Shown here piece by piece: positions 1 through 8,042 of a stretch of DNA of 10,439 bases (position 1 is the stretch's first letter; each line of letters opens with the position of its first letter). The DNA comes from Cellvibrionales bacterium UBA2618 (lineage in GTDB: Bacteria; Pseudomonadota; Gammaproteobacteria; Pseudomonadales; Porticoccaceae), in contig DDJS01000055.1 in NCBI GenBank assembly GCA_002339165.1, positions 7,325 through 17,763 on the forward strand, read 5' to 3'. The position numbers were made by a program, and so were the translations under genes. The notes under the pieces were generated by a model. That model did no database searches. It worked only from the letters and a program-made list of their open reading frames with translations, and was not told the origin of the DNA.

Positions 1-17
1 TCTGTCTGTCTGTCTGT
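1..17. repeat. Tetranucleotide microsatellite (TCTG)4
   Basis: Four perfect copies of TCTG followed by one T open the window. On the kdsB strand this reads as CAGA repeats starting 7 nt after the kdsB stop codon. The tract may continue to the left, so its full length is unknown. Tetranucleotide tracts in coding or promoter regions are known to mediate phase variation by slipped-strand mispairing in some Gram-negative bacteria. Whether this one lies in a gene cannot be seen here. Four units is short for a highly mutable tract. Confidence 0.85.
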
Positions 18-24
18 AATAATT

Positions 25-795
25 TTATCGCGTGAGCGGAGTGTCTATAATCGCCCGCACACGCTGCAAATCTGCCTCCGTATCAACCCCTGGGGGCACG
101 GTACAGCAGGCCATATCAACATGAATATTGACGCCATGATAGATAAATCGCAACTGCTCCAACCGCTCTAAATGCTCGATATCGCAGCGCGGCCAGCCGA
201 CAAACTGATTAAGCGTGCCGACTTTGTAGGCGTACAGACCAATATGACGCACCGCCAGCGACGCGTTGAAAAAGCGCTTTTCAGCGCCGCTAAAATCGTC
301 CCTCGGCCATGGCATGGGTGCGCGGCTAAAGTTGATAGCGAAATTACGATAATCGCGGGCCACCTTGACGACGTTGGGATTGAGAAAGTCCTCCAGCGAT
401 TCGATCGGCTCGATCAGGGTCGCCACGCCAGCGTCTGGATTATTTTCCAGATTTTGCGCGACTTGATCGATTACCTGAGGCGGGATCAGCGGTTCGTCTC
501 CCTGCACGTTGACCAGTATTTGATCGCTCGGCAACGCCAGTTGCACTGCGACTTCCTGTAACCGGTCGGTTCCCGAGGCATGATCTTTGCGCGTCAGGCA
601 CAGCTCTGCGCCAAAGCCCTGAGCGAGCGCGGCAACCCGCTGATCGTCGGTGGCAATCACAATGCGTACCGCAGAACTCATCGACGCCTGTTCCCACACG
701 CGCTGCAGCATTGGCTTACCCGCAATCGCCAACAGCGGCTTACCCGGCAGCCGTGTAGAATCGTAACGCGCTGGAATAACCACCATAAAACTCAT
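25..795 (-). CDS. kdsB: 3-deoxy-manno-octulosonate cytidylyltransferase (CMP-Kdo synthetase)
   Basis: KdsB is a cytoplasmic enzyme that couples CTP and Kdo to give CMP-Kdo, the donor for the inner core of lipopolysaccharide. The protein starts with the family's nucleotide-binding signature (VIPARYDSTRLPGKPL, about residues 6-21). It also has NVQGDEPLI with the metal-binding Asp near residue 100, and the typical HIGLYAYK segment. Its 256 residues match the usual length of about 250. The reading frame is open to a GTG at 801, but the ATG at 793-795 is chosen because GAGG lies 5 nt before it, whereas the GTG would abut that same GAG. It is the last gene of the msbA-lpxK-kdsB operon, 29 nt after lpxK. 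Its ribosome-binding site lies inside a perfect 12-bp palindrome. Confidence 0.97.
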   Translation of the reverse strand: MSFMVVIPARYDSTRLPGKPLLAIAGKPMLQRVWEQASMSSAVRIVIATDDQRVAALAQGFGAELCLTRKDHASGTDRLQEVAVQLALPSDQILVNVQGDEPLIPPQVIDQVAQNLENNPDAGVATLIEPIESLEDFLNPNVVKVARDYRNFAINFSRAPMPWPRDDFSGAEKRFFNASLAVRHIGLYAYKVGTLNQFVGWPRCDIEHLERLEQLRFIYHGVNIHVDMACCTVPPGVDTEADLQRVRAIIDTPLTR

Positions 796-801
796 AGACA
801 C

Positions 802-813
802 CTCATTAATGAG
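802..813. repeat. 12-bp perfect palindrome over the kdsB ribosome-binding site
   Basis: CTCATTAATGAG reads identically on both strands and fills much of the 29-nt gap between lpxK and kdsB. The GAGG that would serve kdsB (minus strand, positions 801-804) overlaps its edge. In RNA it could form only a 4-bp CTCA/TGAG stem with a TTAA loop, which is weak. As DNA it could be a protein-binding site. No function is demonstrated. Confidence 0.5.
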
Positions 814-824
814 CGTTTAAAAAA

Positions 825-1832
825 TCAAATACCCTGACGAATCGGCAAGATGCGCCCCAAAAGTCGTTCGACCAGCCGTTCGTCGAGGGTTGCAGCCACC
901 TCTAAACACCAGACACCAGCCAGATCGGCTGCCTTGAGTTTAATCGCGTCCTTGGCGGTAATAATCACATCCAACTCGTCTTCAAAATATAAATCGACGC
1001 TGTTCAACGGCTGATGGTCGTCGTGGGCGTGAAGCCTGACATTCAGGCCAAGAGCCTCGAGCGTCGTAGCGAAGCGCTGCGGTGCTCCGATAGCCGCAAC
1101 GGCATGTACCGAAGACGTGCCCGACCATTGGCTTGCCGGGCAACTGACGCCACTGGCCAAATTAACGAAACGCAGCGCTTCGAGCTCGAATGGCATCGTC
1201 TCTGCGGGGTAGTGGGTCGGCCGAGCGCCGCCATTGACGGCAATCAAATCAACACTAGCAAGCCGGCCGGCAGGTTCGCGCAGTGGCCCCGCGGGCAAAC
1301 AATAGCCATTGCCCAAGCCCCTCGAGCCGTCGATCACCGCGATCTCGATGTCCCGATGCATGGCGTAGTGCTGAAGACCGTCATCGCTGAGTACCAGATC
1401 GCATTCGAAGCGCTCGAGCAAATATTCAACCGCGCGATGTCGATCGCTATCGACCACCACTGGGCAACCGCAACTGCGGGCAATTAACAGGGCTTCATCG
1501 CCAGTTTCGACAACGGCGCTATCGGCGCTGACCAACAGTGGTCCCACCCGACGACGGCCTTTGTAACCGCGACTGACAACCCCTGGCCTAAAACCCCGAG
1601 CTGACAGATCGTTCGCCAGCGCCATCAACAGCGGCGTCTTACCGCTGCCGCCCACCGCGATATTGCCCACTACCACCACCGGCGCCGAATAGCGGCGGAA
1701 GCTAAAGCGCCATCGCAGATAGCCACGGCGAGCAGCGCAAATCAAACGGTACAAACCGGCGAGGGGTCGCAGCGGCACCAACCATAAGCTGTTGGCGTAC
1801 CAGGCGCGCGACAGAACCTTTTCAAGCGACAA
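825..1832 (-). CDS. lpxK: Tetraacyldisaccharide 4'-kinase (lipid A 4'-kinase)
   Basis: LpxK phosphorylates the 4' position of the tetraacyldisaccharide 1-phosphate to give lipid IVA. It acts at the cytoplasmic face of the inner membrane in the Raetz pathway. The 335 residues match the family. After an N-terminal hydrophobic/amphipathic region (about 12-33) comes the P-loop GNIAVGGSGKT (56-66), then VSRGYKG (87-92), GDEALLIA (111-118) and DDGLQH (150-155), all typical of LpxK. The start is taken as TTG at 1830-1832, two bases after the msbA stop. There is no internal Met before the P-loop, and upstream the frame closes at a TGA without an ATG or GTG. No good Shine-Dalgarno precedes it, so translation is probably coupled to msbA. 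The rare start codon could keep expression low. Confidence 0.97.
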   Translation of the reverse strand: MSLEKVLSRAWYANSLWLVPLRPLAGLYRLICAARRGYLRWRFSFRRYSAPVVVVGNIAVGGSGKTPLLMALANDLSARGFRPGVVSRGYKGRRRVGPLLVSADSAVVETGDEALLIARSCGCPVVVDSDRHRAVEYLLERFECDLVLSDDGLQHYAMHRDIEIAVIDGSRGLGNGYCLPAGPLREPAGRLASVDLIAVNGGARPTHYPAETMPFELEALRFVNLASGVSCPASQWSGTSSVHAVAAIGAPQRFATTLEALGLNVRLHAHDDHQPLNSVDLYFEDELDVIITAKDAIKLKAADLAGVWCLEVAATLDERLVERLLGRILPIRQGI

Positions 1833-1834
1833 AG

Positions 1835-3673
1835 CTAGTCGGCCCGCACTGGGTCAAACTGGTTGCTGTAGAGTTCTGCATAACGACCCGACTGGTCGAG
1901 TAATTGCTGGTGATTACCGCGCTCGATAATGCGGCCATTTTCAATCACCAGGATGCAGTCGGCAGACTCTACCGTGCTCAAGCGGTGGGCAATGACAAAC
2001 GTCGTGCGGTTTTCCATGAGTCGCTCCAACGCCGCCTGAATCAGGCGCTCTGAGTCGTTGTCCAGCGCCGAGGTCGCCTCGTCCAGGATCAGCACAGGTG
2101 CATCTTTTAATACCGCTCTAGCAATGGCTAGACGCTGGCGCTGCCCACCAGATAGCATGACGCCGTCATCGCCGATTGCGGTGTCGTAAGCCGCCGGCAA
2201 GGCTTCGATAAAGCCATCGGCATTGGCTATCTTGGCCGCCGCATAGACTTTTTCCGGCGCGACGTTAGCCAGTTCGCCGTAGGCGATGTTGTTGTAGATG
2301 GTGTCGTTAAACAGCGTCACGCTCTGGCTCACCAGTGCTATATGACTGCGCAAGTTGGTCAGCGTATAGTCATGAATATTGACACCATCAAGTGTGATAT
2401 CGCCACTCTGATTGCGGTAGAAGCGCGAAATCAGGCTGACTAGCGAGGTTTTACCGCTGCCAGACGAACCGACAAGCGCGACGGTTTGGCCGGGCGCTAC
2501 GGAAAAATTTAGATCGCTGAGAACCGGTTGTTCGGTGCCCGGGTAGATAAATGACACATCGGAAAACTCAAATCGCCCCTCGACATGGTCGCGACTGTGC
2601 TCGCCATTGTCTTCCTCTTGTTCGGAATCGATCACCTCAAAAATCGACTCGGCCGCCGCGATACCCCGCTGAATGGCGCTGTTTATCTCGGTCAGTTGCC
2701 TGATAGGTTTAATCAGCATACCCGAAGCCACCAAAAACTTAATGAAATCGCCGGTGCTCATCGCCGACAATAGCACTGGGTTGAGCATAAAGCTGGTGAT
2801 TGCAGCAAACGCCAGCGACACCAACATCATCACCAACGGATTGCTCAGTCCCTCGGTCAAGGCCATCTTCATATTTTGCCGACGATTGCTGTGGCTGGCG
2901 GCAAGCATGCGCTCGCGCTCGACCTCGGTGCCACCATACATGCGCACTTCGCTGTAGCCGTTGACCGCCTCTTGGGTGACGTGGGTGACGTTGCCCATCG
3001 CCGACTGGATGCGTTTACTGATACGTCGAAAACGCTTACTGACGTAGGTTACCAATAACGCGATTATCGGCATTACCGCGAGAAAAAATAGCGTTAATTT
3101 CCAGTTGATATAAAACAGGTAGGCCAGTAAGCCAACCACTAAACTGCCCTGTTGCAAGAGCGTTTTAATCGCTTTGGTAGAGGCCTCAGTGACTTGCTGA
3201 ACGTTAAACGTCACCAAGGACACCAGGTGCCCCGCCATCGAGCGATCGAAAAACCGAAACGGTAACAGCAGGTATTTATCGAAGATATCGCAGCGCAGCG
3301 AATGGACTAAATAATTCGCGATGTAGGCCAAGCCATAGGTGCCAATAAAGTAACCGAGACCGCGTGCAACGCTGACCACAACAAGAAAAAATGGAATGAC
3401 GAAGCGGGTATTCTCGGCTTGCTGTTCGCCCAGCAAATAGTGCGCCGCGGACGCCGTCGCACCCGACAACGGCAGTTGATTTGGGGTATTGGCACTGCCG
3501 GTCAACTGACCGACTGAATCGGTGATATAACCCAGCAGGTCGACAAACGCGACCTCGGCCATAGAATGTAAAATCAAGCCGAGAAAACTGACCAGAAACG
3601 CCACCCAGTAGCGCGAGACGTAGCCGAGTAACCTTAGGTATGTTGCGGTCGGAGGATCAGTAGGTTTTGACAT
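1835..3673 (-). CDS. msbA: Lipid A export ATP-binding/permease protein MsbA
   Basis: MsbA is a homodimeric ABC exporter that flips core-lipid A from the inner to the outer leaflet of the inner membrane. The N-terminal half (about 1-330) carries six hydrophobic membrane segments, with ISKRIQSAMGNVTHVTQEA between them as in the MsbA family. The nucleotide-binding half has Walker A GSSGSGKT (402-409), the signature LSGGQ (507-511), Walker B VLILDEATSALD (about 527-538) and the switch His in VIAHRLS. At 612 residues it is slightly longer than the usual 580 or so. The extra residues lie in the first periplasmic loop (about 55-90), rich in Ser, Thr, Ala and Gly. The start is ATG 3671-3673, with GGAG about 13 nt upstream. 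It is the first gene of the lipopolysaccharide operon, and lpxK follows after 2 nt. Confidence 0.96.
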   Translation of the reverse strand: MSKPTDPPTATYLRLLGYVSRYWVAFLVSFLGLILHSMAEVAFVDLLGYITDSVGQLTGSANTPNQLPLSGATASAAHYLLGEQQAENTRFVIPFFLVVVSVARGLGYFIGTYGLAYIANYLVHSLRCDIFDKYLLLPFRFFDRSMAGHLVSLVTFNVQQVTEASTKAIKTLLQQGSLVVGLLAYLFYINWKLTLFFLAVMPIIALLVTYVSKRFRRISKRIQSAMGNVTHVTQEAVNGYSEVRMYGGTEVERERMLAASHSNRRQNMKMALTEGLSNPLVMMLVSLAFAAITSFMLNPVLLSAMSTGDFIKFLVASGMLIKPIRQLTEINSAIQRGIAAAESIFEVIDSEQEEDNGEHSRDHVEGRFEFSDVSFIYPGTEQPVLSDLNFSVAPGQTVALVGSSGSGKTSLVSLISRFYRNQSGDITLDGVNIHDYTLTNLRSHIALVSQSVTLFNDTIYNNIAYGELANVAPEKVYAAAKIANADGFIEALPAAYDTAIGDDGVMLSGGQRQRLAIARAVLKDAPVLILDEATSALDNDSERLIQAALERLMENRTTFVIAHRLSTVESADCILVIENGRIIERGNHQQLLDQSGRYAELYSNQFDPVRAD

Positions 3674-3974
3674 TCAATCGGAGGTTCTCCGCCGCCTTGG
3701 ATTCGATGTAGTGGGTCGATTTTCGGATTGAATTAGCAACAGCTATACACGACCCAAAACACTTATTGCTGGTGATCGACAACCACTCGACCGACGTTCT
3801 AGCGACGATCATAGTCCGAGGCCGATTGTTTGACAATGTTTGAGTCGTAAATGGCCTTTTAATCAATGTCGCCGGCCACCGACACTCACCCTCGATAGGA
3901 TTGACGTTGACGTCTAGAGTATTCAACGATACATGCGTTTAAATTGACTCCATGGGTCGCCGACGGCGCGCCGG
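3674..3974. other. Intergenic region comEC-msbA with operon promoter
   Basis: This 301-bp gap holds no convincing gene. It contains the msbA promoter at 3808-3836 (listed separately), a short direct repeat TTGACG-TTGACG around 3901-3912, and a 5-bp inverted repeat TGTCG/CGACA around 3867-3884 without a T tract. I see no clear intrinsic terminator for comEC, so some read-through into msbA is possible. In several other gammaproteobacteria exbB and exbD occupy this place; they are absent here. Confidence 0.6.
3808..3836 (-). promoter_or_regulatory. Sigma-70-type promoter of the msbA-lpxK-kdsB operon
   Basis: On the minus strand, TTGTCA (3831-3836) and TATGAT (3808-3813) are separated by exactly 17 nt. 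Each hexamer matches the consensus at five of six bases. Transcription would start near 3800, giving a leader of about 127 nt before msbA. The position, orientation and quality of the match make this the most convincing promoter in the window. Confidence 0.65.
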
Positions 3975-6332
3975 TTAGCGCCAGTGGGGCTGCCATTTTT
4001 GGCGCTCTGCGATCGGTTCTTGCAGCCCTTCCCCAGACCAACTGAAGACTATGGCCCCCTGCTCTGCGGTGCTCCATAATTGACTGCCCTGCACTCTATA
4101 GCGCTCGCTGACCTGCGCGTGTGGATGGCCAAACTGGTGCAGATAACCCGACGAAAAAATCACGTGACGTGGCGTCATCTGAGCAACAAATGGGGCACTT
4201 GATGAGGTTTTACTGCCGTGGTGAGGCGCCAACACTAAATCCAATGACTTGGGCACCGCGGCGGCAGCCAGAAGCTGTTTTTCGGCACTTTTTTCGATGT
4301 CACCGGGCAATAAAATACCATGACCGCGCCACTCAATATAGATCACGCAAGAGCTGTTATTGCCATGGCGCGGAGCGTCCGCAGGCGGCGCTAACACCTT
4401 GAAGGATACCGAATCCCAGCTCCAGCTCTGCCCAGCCGTGCAGGTGTCGATAGCGGGCTTGTCAGTGTTTTTTTGGTGCGGCGCGAAGCCCGGCCCAACG
4501 AGCACCTGTGGTATTTGGAACGCCTCGCTGAGACTCAAGTAGCCTCCACTGTGATCGCTGTCCTCGTGGCTGACAATCAGCATATCGATACGGCGATGAC
4601 CGCCACGGCGCAAAAAGGGCGCTATTATTGCACTGCCGGCATCGAGCTGTGGTGAATACTTTGGCCCCGTATCATAGATCAAAAGGTGCTCGGCAGTCTC
4701 TACCACAACGGCAAGCCCTTGACCCACGTCTAGCACGGTTATTTGCAGCGCGGCTGGCGCTCGGGGAGCCACCAGCAGCGTTATCAGAGGCAACCCCAGC
4801 AACCAGCGGCATGGCGTGCCGCTGGGCAGTATGATTGCGCTGCAGGCAAGCCCAACGGCAATCCCCGACGACCAAGAAAAAACCACCGGCAAATTAAAAA
4901 AACCCCAATTGGCCGGCCAGACATCGAGAAACAACCACAGCGGTCGCAGACTGACATCTGCCGCCAACCACAGCCACTCCGCCCAGCGGGGAAGCATCGC
5001 AAAGAGTGCCGTACCGAGCATAGCTAGTGGTATGGTCAGCACAGATAACCAGGGCACGGCAACCAGATTGACCCAGGGCGCCAGCCACGTTAGTTGACCA
5101 GCCAACGCCAGCAAGGGTAGCGACAAGCCAATCCAGAGGTGCCATTGAACGACGCTCAACTGTCGAAAAAAATCCTCTCGGCTTGCCCAAGGCGCTATAG
5201 CAAAAATCAGCAGTAGCACAGCGACAAACGACAACCAGAATCCTGCATTGAGTGCCGCCAGTGGCTGAACTACGGCGATCGCGCACAGACAACAAGCCAA
5301 CACATTCGCCGGCGATACGCGGCGCAGCGCCAGCTTTGCCAACATCACTATCAGCAGGGCGATCAACGCGCGCTGCGTCGACAGCGACAGTCCAGACAGT
5401 AAACTGTACCCCAACGCGCTCGCAGCGGCGCTGACCGGCGGCAGCAGGCGCAGTGGATGGATAGCTCCGTCGCGACCTATCCATCGGTTACAGAGCACCC
5501 CGGCAAGCCTCGCCATGAGAGCGCCTAAATGCCATCCCCAGGCAGCGATCAAGCCGATATGTAAACCAGAGATGACCATCAAATGAACGATACCAAGCCG
5601 CGCCAGGTCGCCCCACCACTGCGCTAAGTGGCGTCGATCACCGACAGTAATCGCGGCCAGCGCAGCGGCGCTTGGAGGCCCGATCGGCAGGTTGTGGATC
5701 GCCTGACTAATGCGTTCGCGCTGGCGCGAAACGGCAGCCATTGCGTGGCTCCAACGCCCGGCCCCTGCCACTATAGCGGCGCTACCAGTGTCTTCAGACA
5801 CATCGATCACTCGACGCACATAGCCCGTCGCGCCGATCCCCTGCTGATAGAGCCATGCTTGATAATCGAAGCCACCGGGGTTCAATGCGCCACGCGGACG
5901 CCGCAAACGAACGACCATTTTAAGGCGTTGTCCCGAAGTAATGCTGACGTCGGCTGAGCGCTGGGCGTATAAATTGATCAAAATTACCTTGAGTCGAAGC
6001 TTGGCCTGAGCCTCGTCCATCGATATTGCCGAATCAACCCGCAACCTAAAGCGCGAGCGCCTGAGATCTCGATCGACCAAACCTATCACGTGACCGACGA
6101 CCAAGACGTCGGTTTTATCCATCGATAGCGGCAGTATGAATCGATCTGCCTGGTGCGCAGAGATAACCCCCCAGAGCATCCCTGCAGCGATAATCGGTAA
6201 TAATCGAAGGATACGGTGGCCAACAAGTGGCATAAGACCGAGCACAATAACAACCCAGGTTCCGATGGCTGGCAACTGCGGCCACCAAACCACAGAGAAT
6301 ACGCCCACCGCAAAGGCTGACAGTACCGCCAT
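3975..6332 (-). CDS. comEC: DNA internalization-related competence protein ComEC/Rec2
   Basis: ComEC forms the inner-membrane channel through which single-stranded DNA enters during natural transformation. Three parts are visible: an N-terminal hydrophobic region and soluble domain (about 1-190), a polytopic competence domain with LMVISGLHIGL and many membrane segments (about 200-500), and a C-terminal metallo-beta-lactamase-like domain. The last part begins at LDVGQGLAVVVE and holds HEDSDH (589-594) and HHGS (704-707), the expected metal-site motifs. Length is 785 residues from the chosen ATG at 6330-6332. That start gives an N-terminus directly at the first membrane segment, as in E. coli YcaI, with GAGA 6 nt upstream. 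The frame also has an ATG at 6410 and an initiation codon at 6455; the latter would overlap the divergent flavodoxin gene. The gene appears intact. Function in uptake in this organism is inferred. Confidence 0.93.
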   Translation of the reverse strand: MAVLSAFAVGVFSVVWWPQLPAIGTWVVIVLGLMPLVGHRILRLLPIIAAGMLWGVISAHQADRFILPLSMDKTDVLVVGHVIGLVDRDLRRSRFRLRVDSAISMDEAQAKLRLKVILINLYAQRSADVSITSGQRLKMVVRLRRPRGALNPGGFDYQAWLYQQGIGATGYVRRVIDVSEDTGSAAIVAGAGRWSHAMAAVSRQRERISQAIHNLPIGPPSAAALAAITVGDRRHLAQWWGDLARLGIVHLMVISGLHIGLIAAWGWHLGALMARLAGVLCNRWIGRDGAIHPLRLLPPVSAAASALGYSLLSGLSLSTQRALIALLIVMLAKLALRRVSPANVLACCLCAIAVVQPLAALNAGFWLSFVAVLLLIFAIAPWASREDFFRQLSVVQWHLWIGLSLPLLALAGQLTWLAPWVNLVAVPWLSVLTIPLAMLGTALFAMLPRWAEWLWLAADVSLRPLWLFLDVWPANWGFFNLPVVFSWSSGIAVGLACSAIILPSGTPCRWLLGLPLITLLVAPRAPAALQITVLDVGQGLAVVVETAEHLLIYDTGPKYSPQLDAGSAIIAPFLRRGGHRRIDMLIVSHEDSDHSGGYLSLSEAFQIPQVLVGPGFAPHQKNTDKPAIDTCTAGQSWSWDSVSFKVLAPPADAPRHGNNSSCVIYIEWRGHGILLPGDIEKSAEKQLLAAAAVPKSLDLVLAPHHGSKTSSSAPFVAQMTPRHVIFSSGYLHQFGHPHAQVSERYRVQGSQLWSTAEQGAIVFSWSGEGLQEPIAERQKWQPHWR

Positions 6333-6437
6333 CTCAGATCTCGGTTTGCATTGCACCCCAAGGCTGCTAAAGTCTTGTGCAGGTCGAGCAGCTTGGAGTT
6401 TGCTGGCCATCAGTGTAACAACCGCGGGGTCGATTAA

Positions 6438-6917
6438 ATGACAGGTAGCGCGCAAAAACAGCGAAAAAATCTATTGATCATCTCCCACAGCCAAGGCGGT
6501 AAGACCCAGTTGATGGCGGCCGCTGTTCTGCGCGGTTGCCAGCAACATCCGTCGGTGAGTACGCGCGCGCTGGCGGCCGCCGACGCCGGGCTCGAAGACC
6601 TGCTATGGGCCGGCGGACTGCTGTTTGGCACGCCAGAAAATTTTGGCACTATGAGCGGTATGCTCAAGGACTTTTTTGATCGCACTTACTACCCCGCAGA
6701 ACCCTATAAAATCAACCTGCCCTACGCAATTTTTGTCAGCTCGAGCAATGACGGCAGTGGCGCAGTGCGAGATATTCAACGCATAGCCAGAGGCTACCCA
6801 CTGCGCGAAGTGAGCGAGCCACTGATCTGCAAGGGCGAGCTAACAGCCGACCGACTGGTCGCCTGCGAGGAACTCGGCCTGGGCATGGCCACAGGTATCG
6901 AAATGGGTATTTTTTAG
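6438..6917 (+). CDS. Flavodoxin-fold / NAD(P)H-dependent FMN oxidoreductase-like protein
   Basis: This is a 159-residue, probably cytoplasmic protein with a flavodoxin-type fold. The first strand and phosphate-binding loop are LLIISHSQGGKTQLM (about 12-26), followed by GGLLFGTPENFGTMSGMLKDFFDRTYY (about 59-85; shown here only by its ends, LLFGTP and LKDFFDRTYY). That segment is the usual FMN-isoalloxazine loop of small FMN reductases and WrbA-like proteins. A third conserved strand is YAIFVSSSNDGSG. It probably binds FMN; the electron-transfer partner is unknown. ATG 6438 places the first strand close to the N-terminus, as expected, though only a weak GGGG-type ribosome-binding site precedes it. 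The patatin gene follows after 3 nt, so the two are probably co-transcribed. Confidence 0.85.
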   Translation: MTGSAQKQRKNLLIISHSQGGKTQLMAAAVLRGCQQHPSVSTRALAAADAGLEDLLWAGGLLFGTPENFGTMSGMLKDFFDRTYYPAEPYKINLPYAIFVSSSNDGSGAVRDIQRIARGYPLREVSEPLICKGELTADRLVACEELGLGMATGIEMGIF

Positions 6918-6920
6918 TCG

Positions 6921-8042
6921 ATGAAACGTGCTCTAGTGTTGAGCGGCGGCGGCGCCCGAGCAGCCTATCAGGCGGGCGTGCTGCGCGCCGTGGCCGAGAT
7001 CATACCAAGCCACATCTGCAGCCCCTTCCCGATCATTTGCGGCACGTCCGCAGGCGCACTCAATAGTTTGGCCATTGGCGGTCGCGCCGGGCCTTTTCGT
7101 TTGCGCATACGCAAACTCGAGTCGCTTTGGCGCTCGCTGCACGCGGCTGATGTATACCGCGCGAGCTCGCTCGGCAAATCGTTCGCCTCGAAGGTGACGT
7201 CAATGTTTGGTAATCCAGCCTCCACCAACGAGCCCTATGCGCTGCTCGACTGCAGTCCATTAAAATCGCTGCTGGGAAGTTATGTCCGCTTTGAACATTT
7301 GAATGTTGCCCTTCAAAACGGCGAATTGGATGCCATCGCGGTCTCCGCGATCAGCTATTCGTCGGGAGAATCGGTGGCCTTTTTTCAGGCAAAACCATCG
7401 ATCGCCGAATGGCAGCGTTCCCGCCGATGCGGCGTAAGCACCCGACTGGCAGTCGATCATTTAATGGCGTCAACCGCCATTCCCGGGATCTTTAAAGCGG
7501 TCAAAATCGGTTCTGAGTATTTTGCTGATGGTGCGGTAAGACAACAAAAACCCCTCAGTCCAGCGCTGCGTCTCGGCGCTGAGAAACTCTTTGTGATCGG
7601 CGTCGGCAATCCGCGTGCAACTAGCGTTGGCGTGACCGAGCATGGCAAGGCACCGTCCAGCGCTCAGGTTATCGGACACCTTTACAACAGCGCTTTTGCC
7701 GACGGTTTAGAGAGCGATTTGGAATCGCTGCACAACATCAACCAATTGACTTCGGCGCTATCGAGCAAAGTACAGGCGCAACAGCGTTTTCGTAAAATTG
7801 ACGTGTTAGCGATTACCCCAAGCGTATCGATTGATGACCTAGCCCGCGCCCATGCCCATGAATTACCCAGAGCGTTGCGCTATGTTCTCGACTCGACTGG
7901 GGCGCTGGGAGCTGAATCAAACAGCAGCGCTGCCAGCTACCTACTATTCGAACCTGGCTTTTGCGGAGCGTTGATAGAGCTTGGCTACCGCGACGCAATG
8001 ACGCGCAGCGAGGCTATCAACCGATTTTTTAACAGCCACTAG
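6921..8042 (+). CDS. Patatin-like phospholipase family protein
   Basis: This is a 373-residue serine acyl hydrolase of the patatin family. The oxyanion-hole loop SGGGARAAYQAG (8-19) is followed by the nucleophile elbow GTSAG with Ser43. The catalytic Asp is in ADGAVRQQKPLSPAL (Asp203). This Ser-Asp dyad with ordered motifs is typical of bacterial patatin-like lipases, which cleave acyl chains from phospholipids or related lipids. MASTAIPGIF before the Asp motif is also characteristic. No signal peptide is seen, so a cytoplasmic or membrane-associated location is likely. The ATG lies 3 nt after the flavodoxin-like gene, without a strong ribosome-binding site of its own, so translational coupling is likely. 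The C-terminal half beyond about 230 has no motif I recognise. The natural substrate cannot be deduced. The 3' end lies in a short repeat. Confidence 0.93.
   Translation: MKRALVLSGGGARAAYQAGVLRAVAEIIPSHICSPFPIICGTSAGALNSLAIGGRAGPFRLRIRKLESLWRSLHAADVYRASSLGKSFASKVTSMFGNPASTNEPYALLDCSPLKSLLGSYVRFEHLNVALQNGELDAIAVSAISYSSGESVAFFQAKPSIAEWQRSRRCGVSTRLAVDHLMASTAIPGIFKAVKIGSEYFADGAVRQQKPLSPALRLGAEKLFVIGVGNPRATSVGVTEHGKAPSSAQVIGHLYNSAFADGLESDLESLHNINQLTSALSSKVQAQQRFRKIDVLAITPSVSIDDLARAHAHELPRALRYVLDSTGALGAESNSSAASYLLFEPGFCGALIELGYRDAMTRSEAINRFFNSH

Noticed and set aside
1014..1487. 157-codon plus-strand frame opposite lpxK
   Set aside because: It is antisense to well-conserved lpxK sequence and has no domain signature.
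3657..3926. 89-codon minus-strand frame between comEC and msbA
   Set aside because: It overlaps the msbA start, contains the msbA promoter, has no recognised motif and an odd composition.
4894..5484. 196-codon minus-strand frame inside comEC
   Set aside because: It is an out-of-frame shadow of comEC, whose own frame is continuous with clear family motifs.
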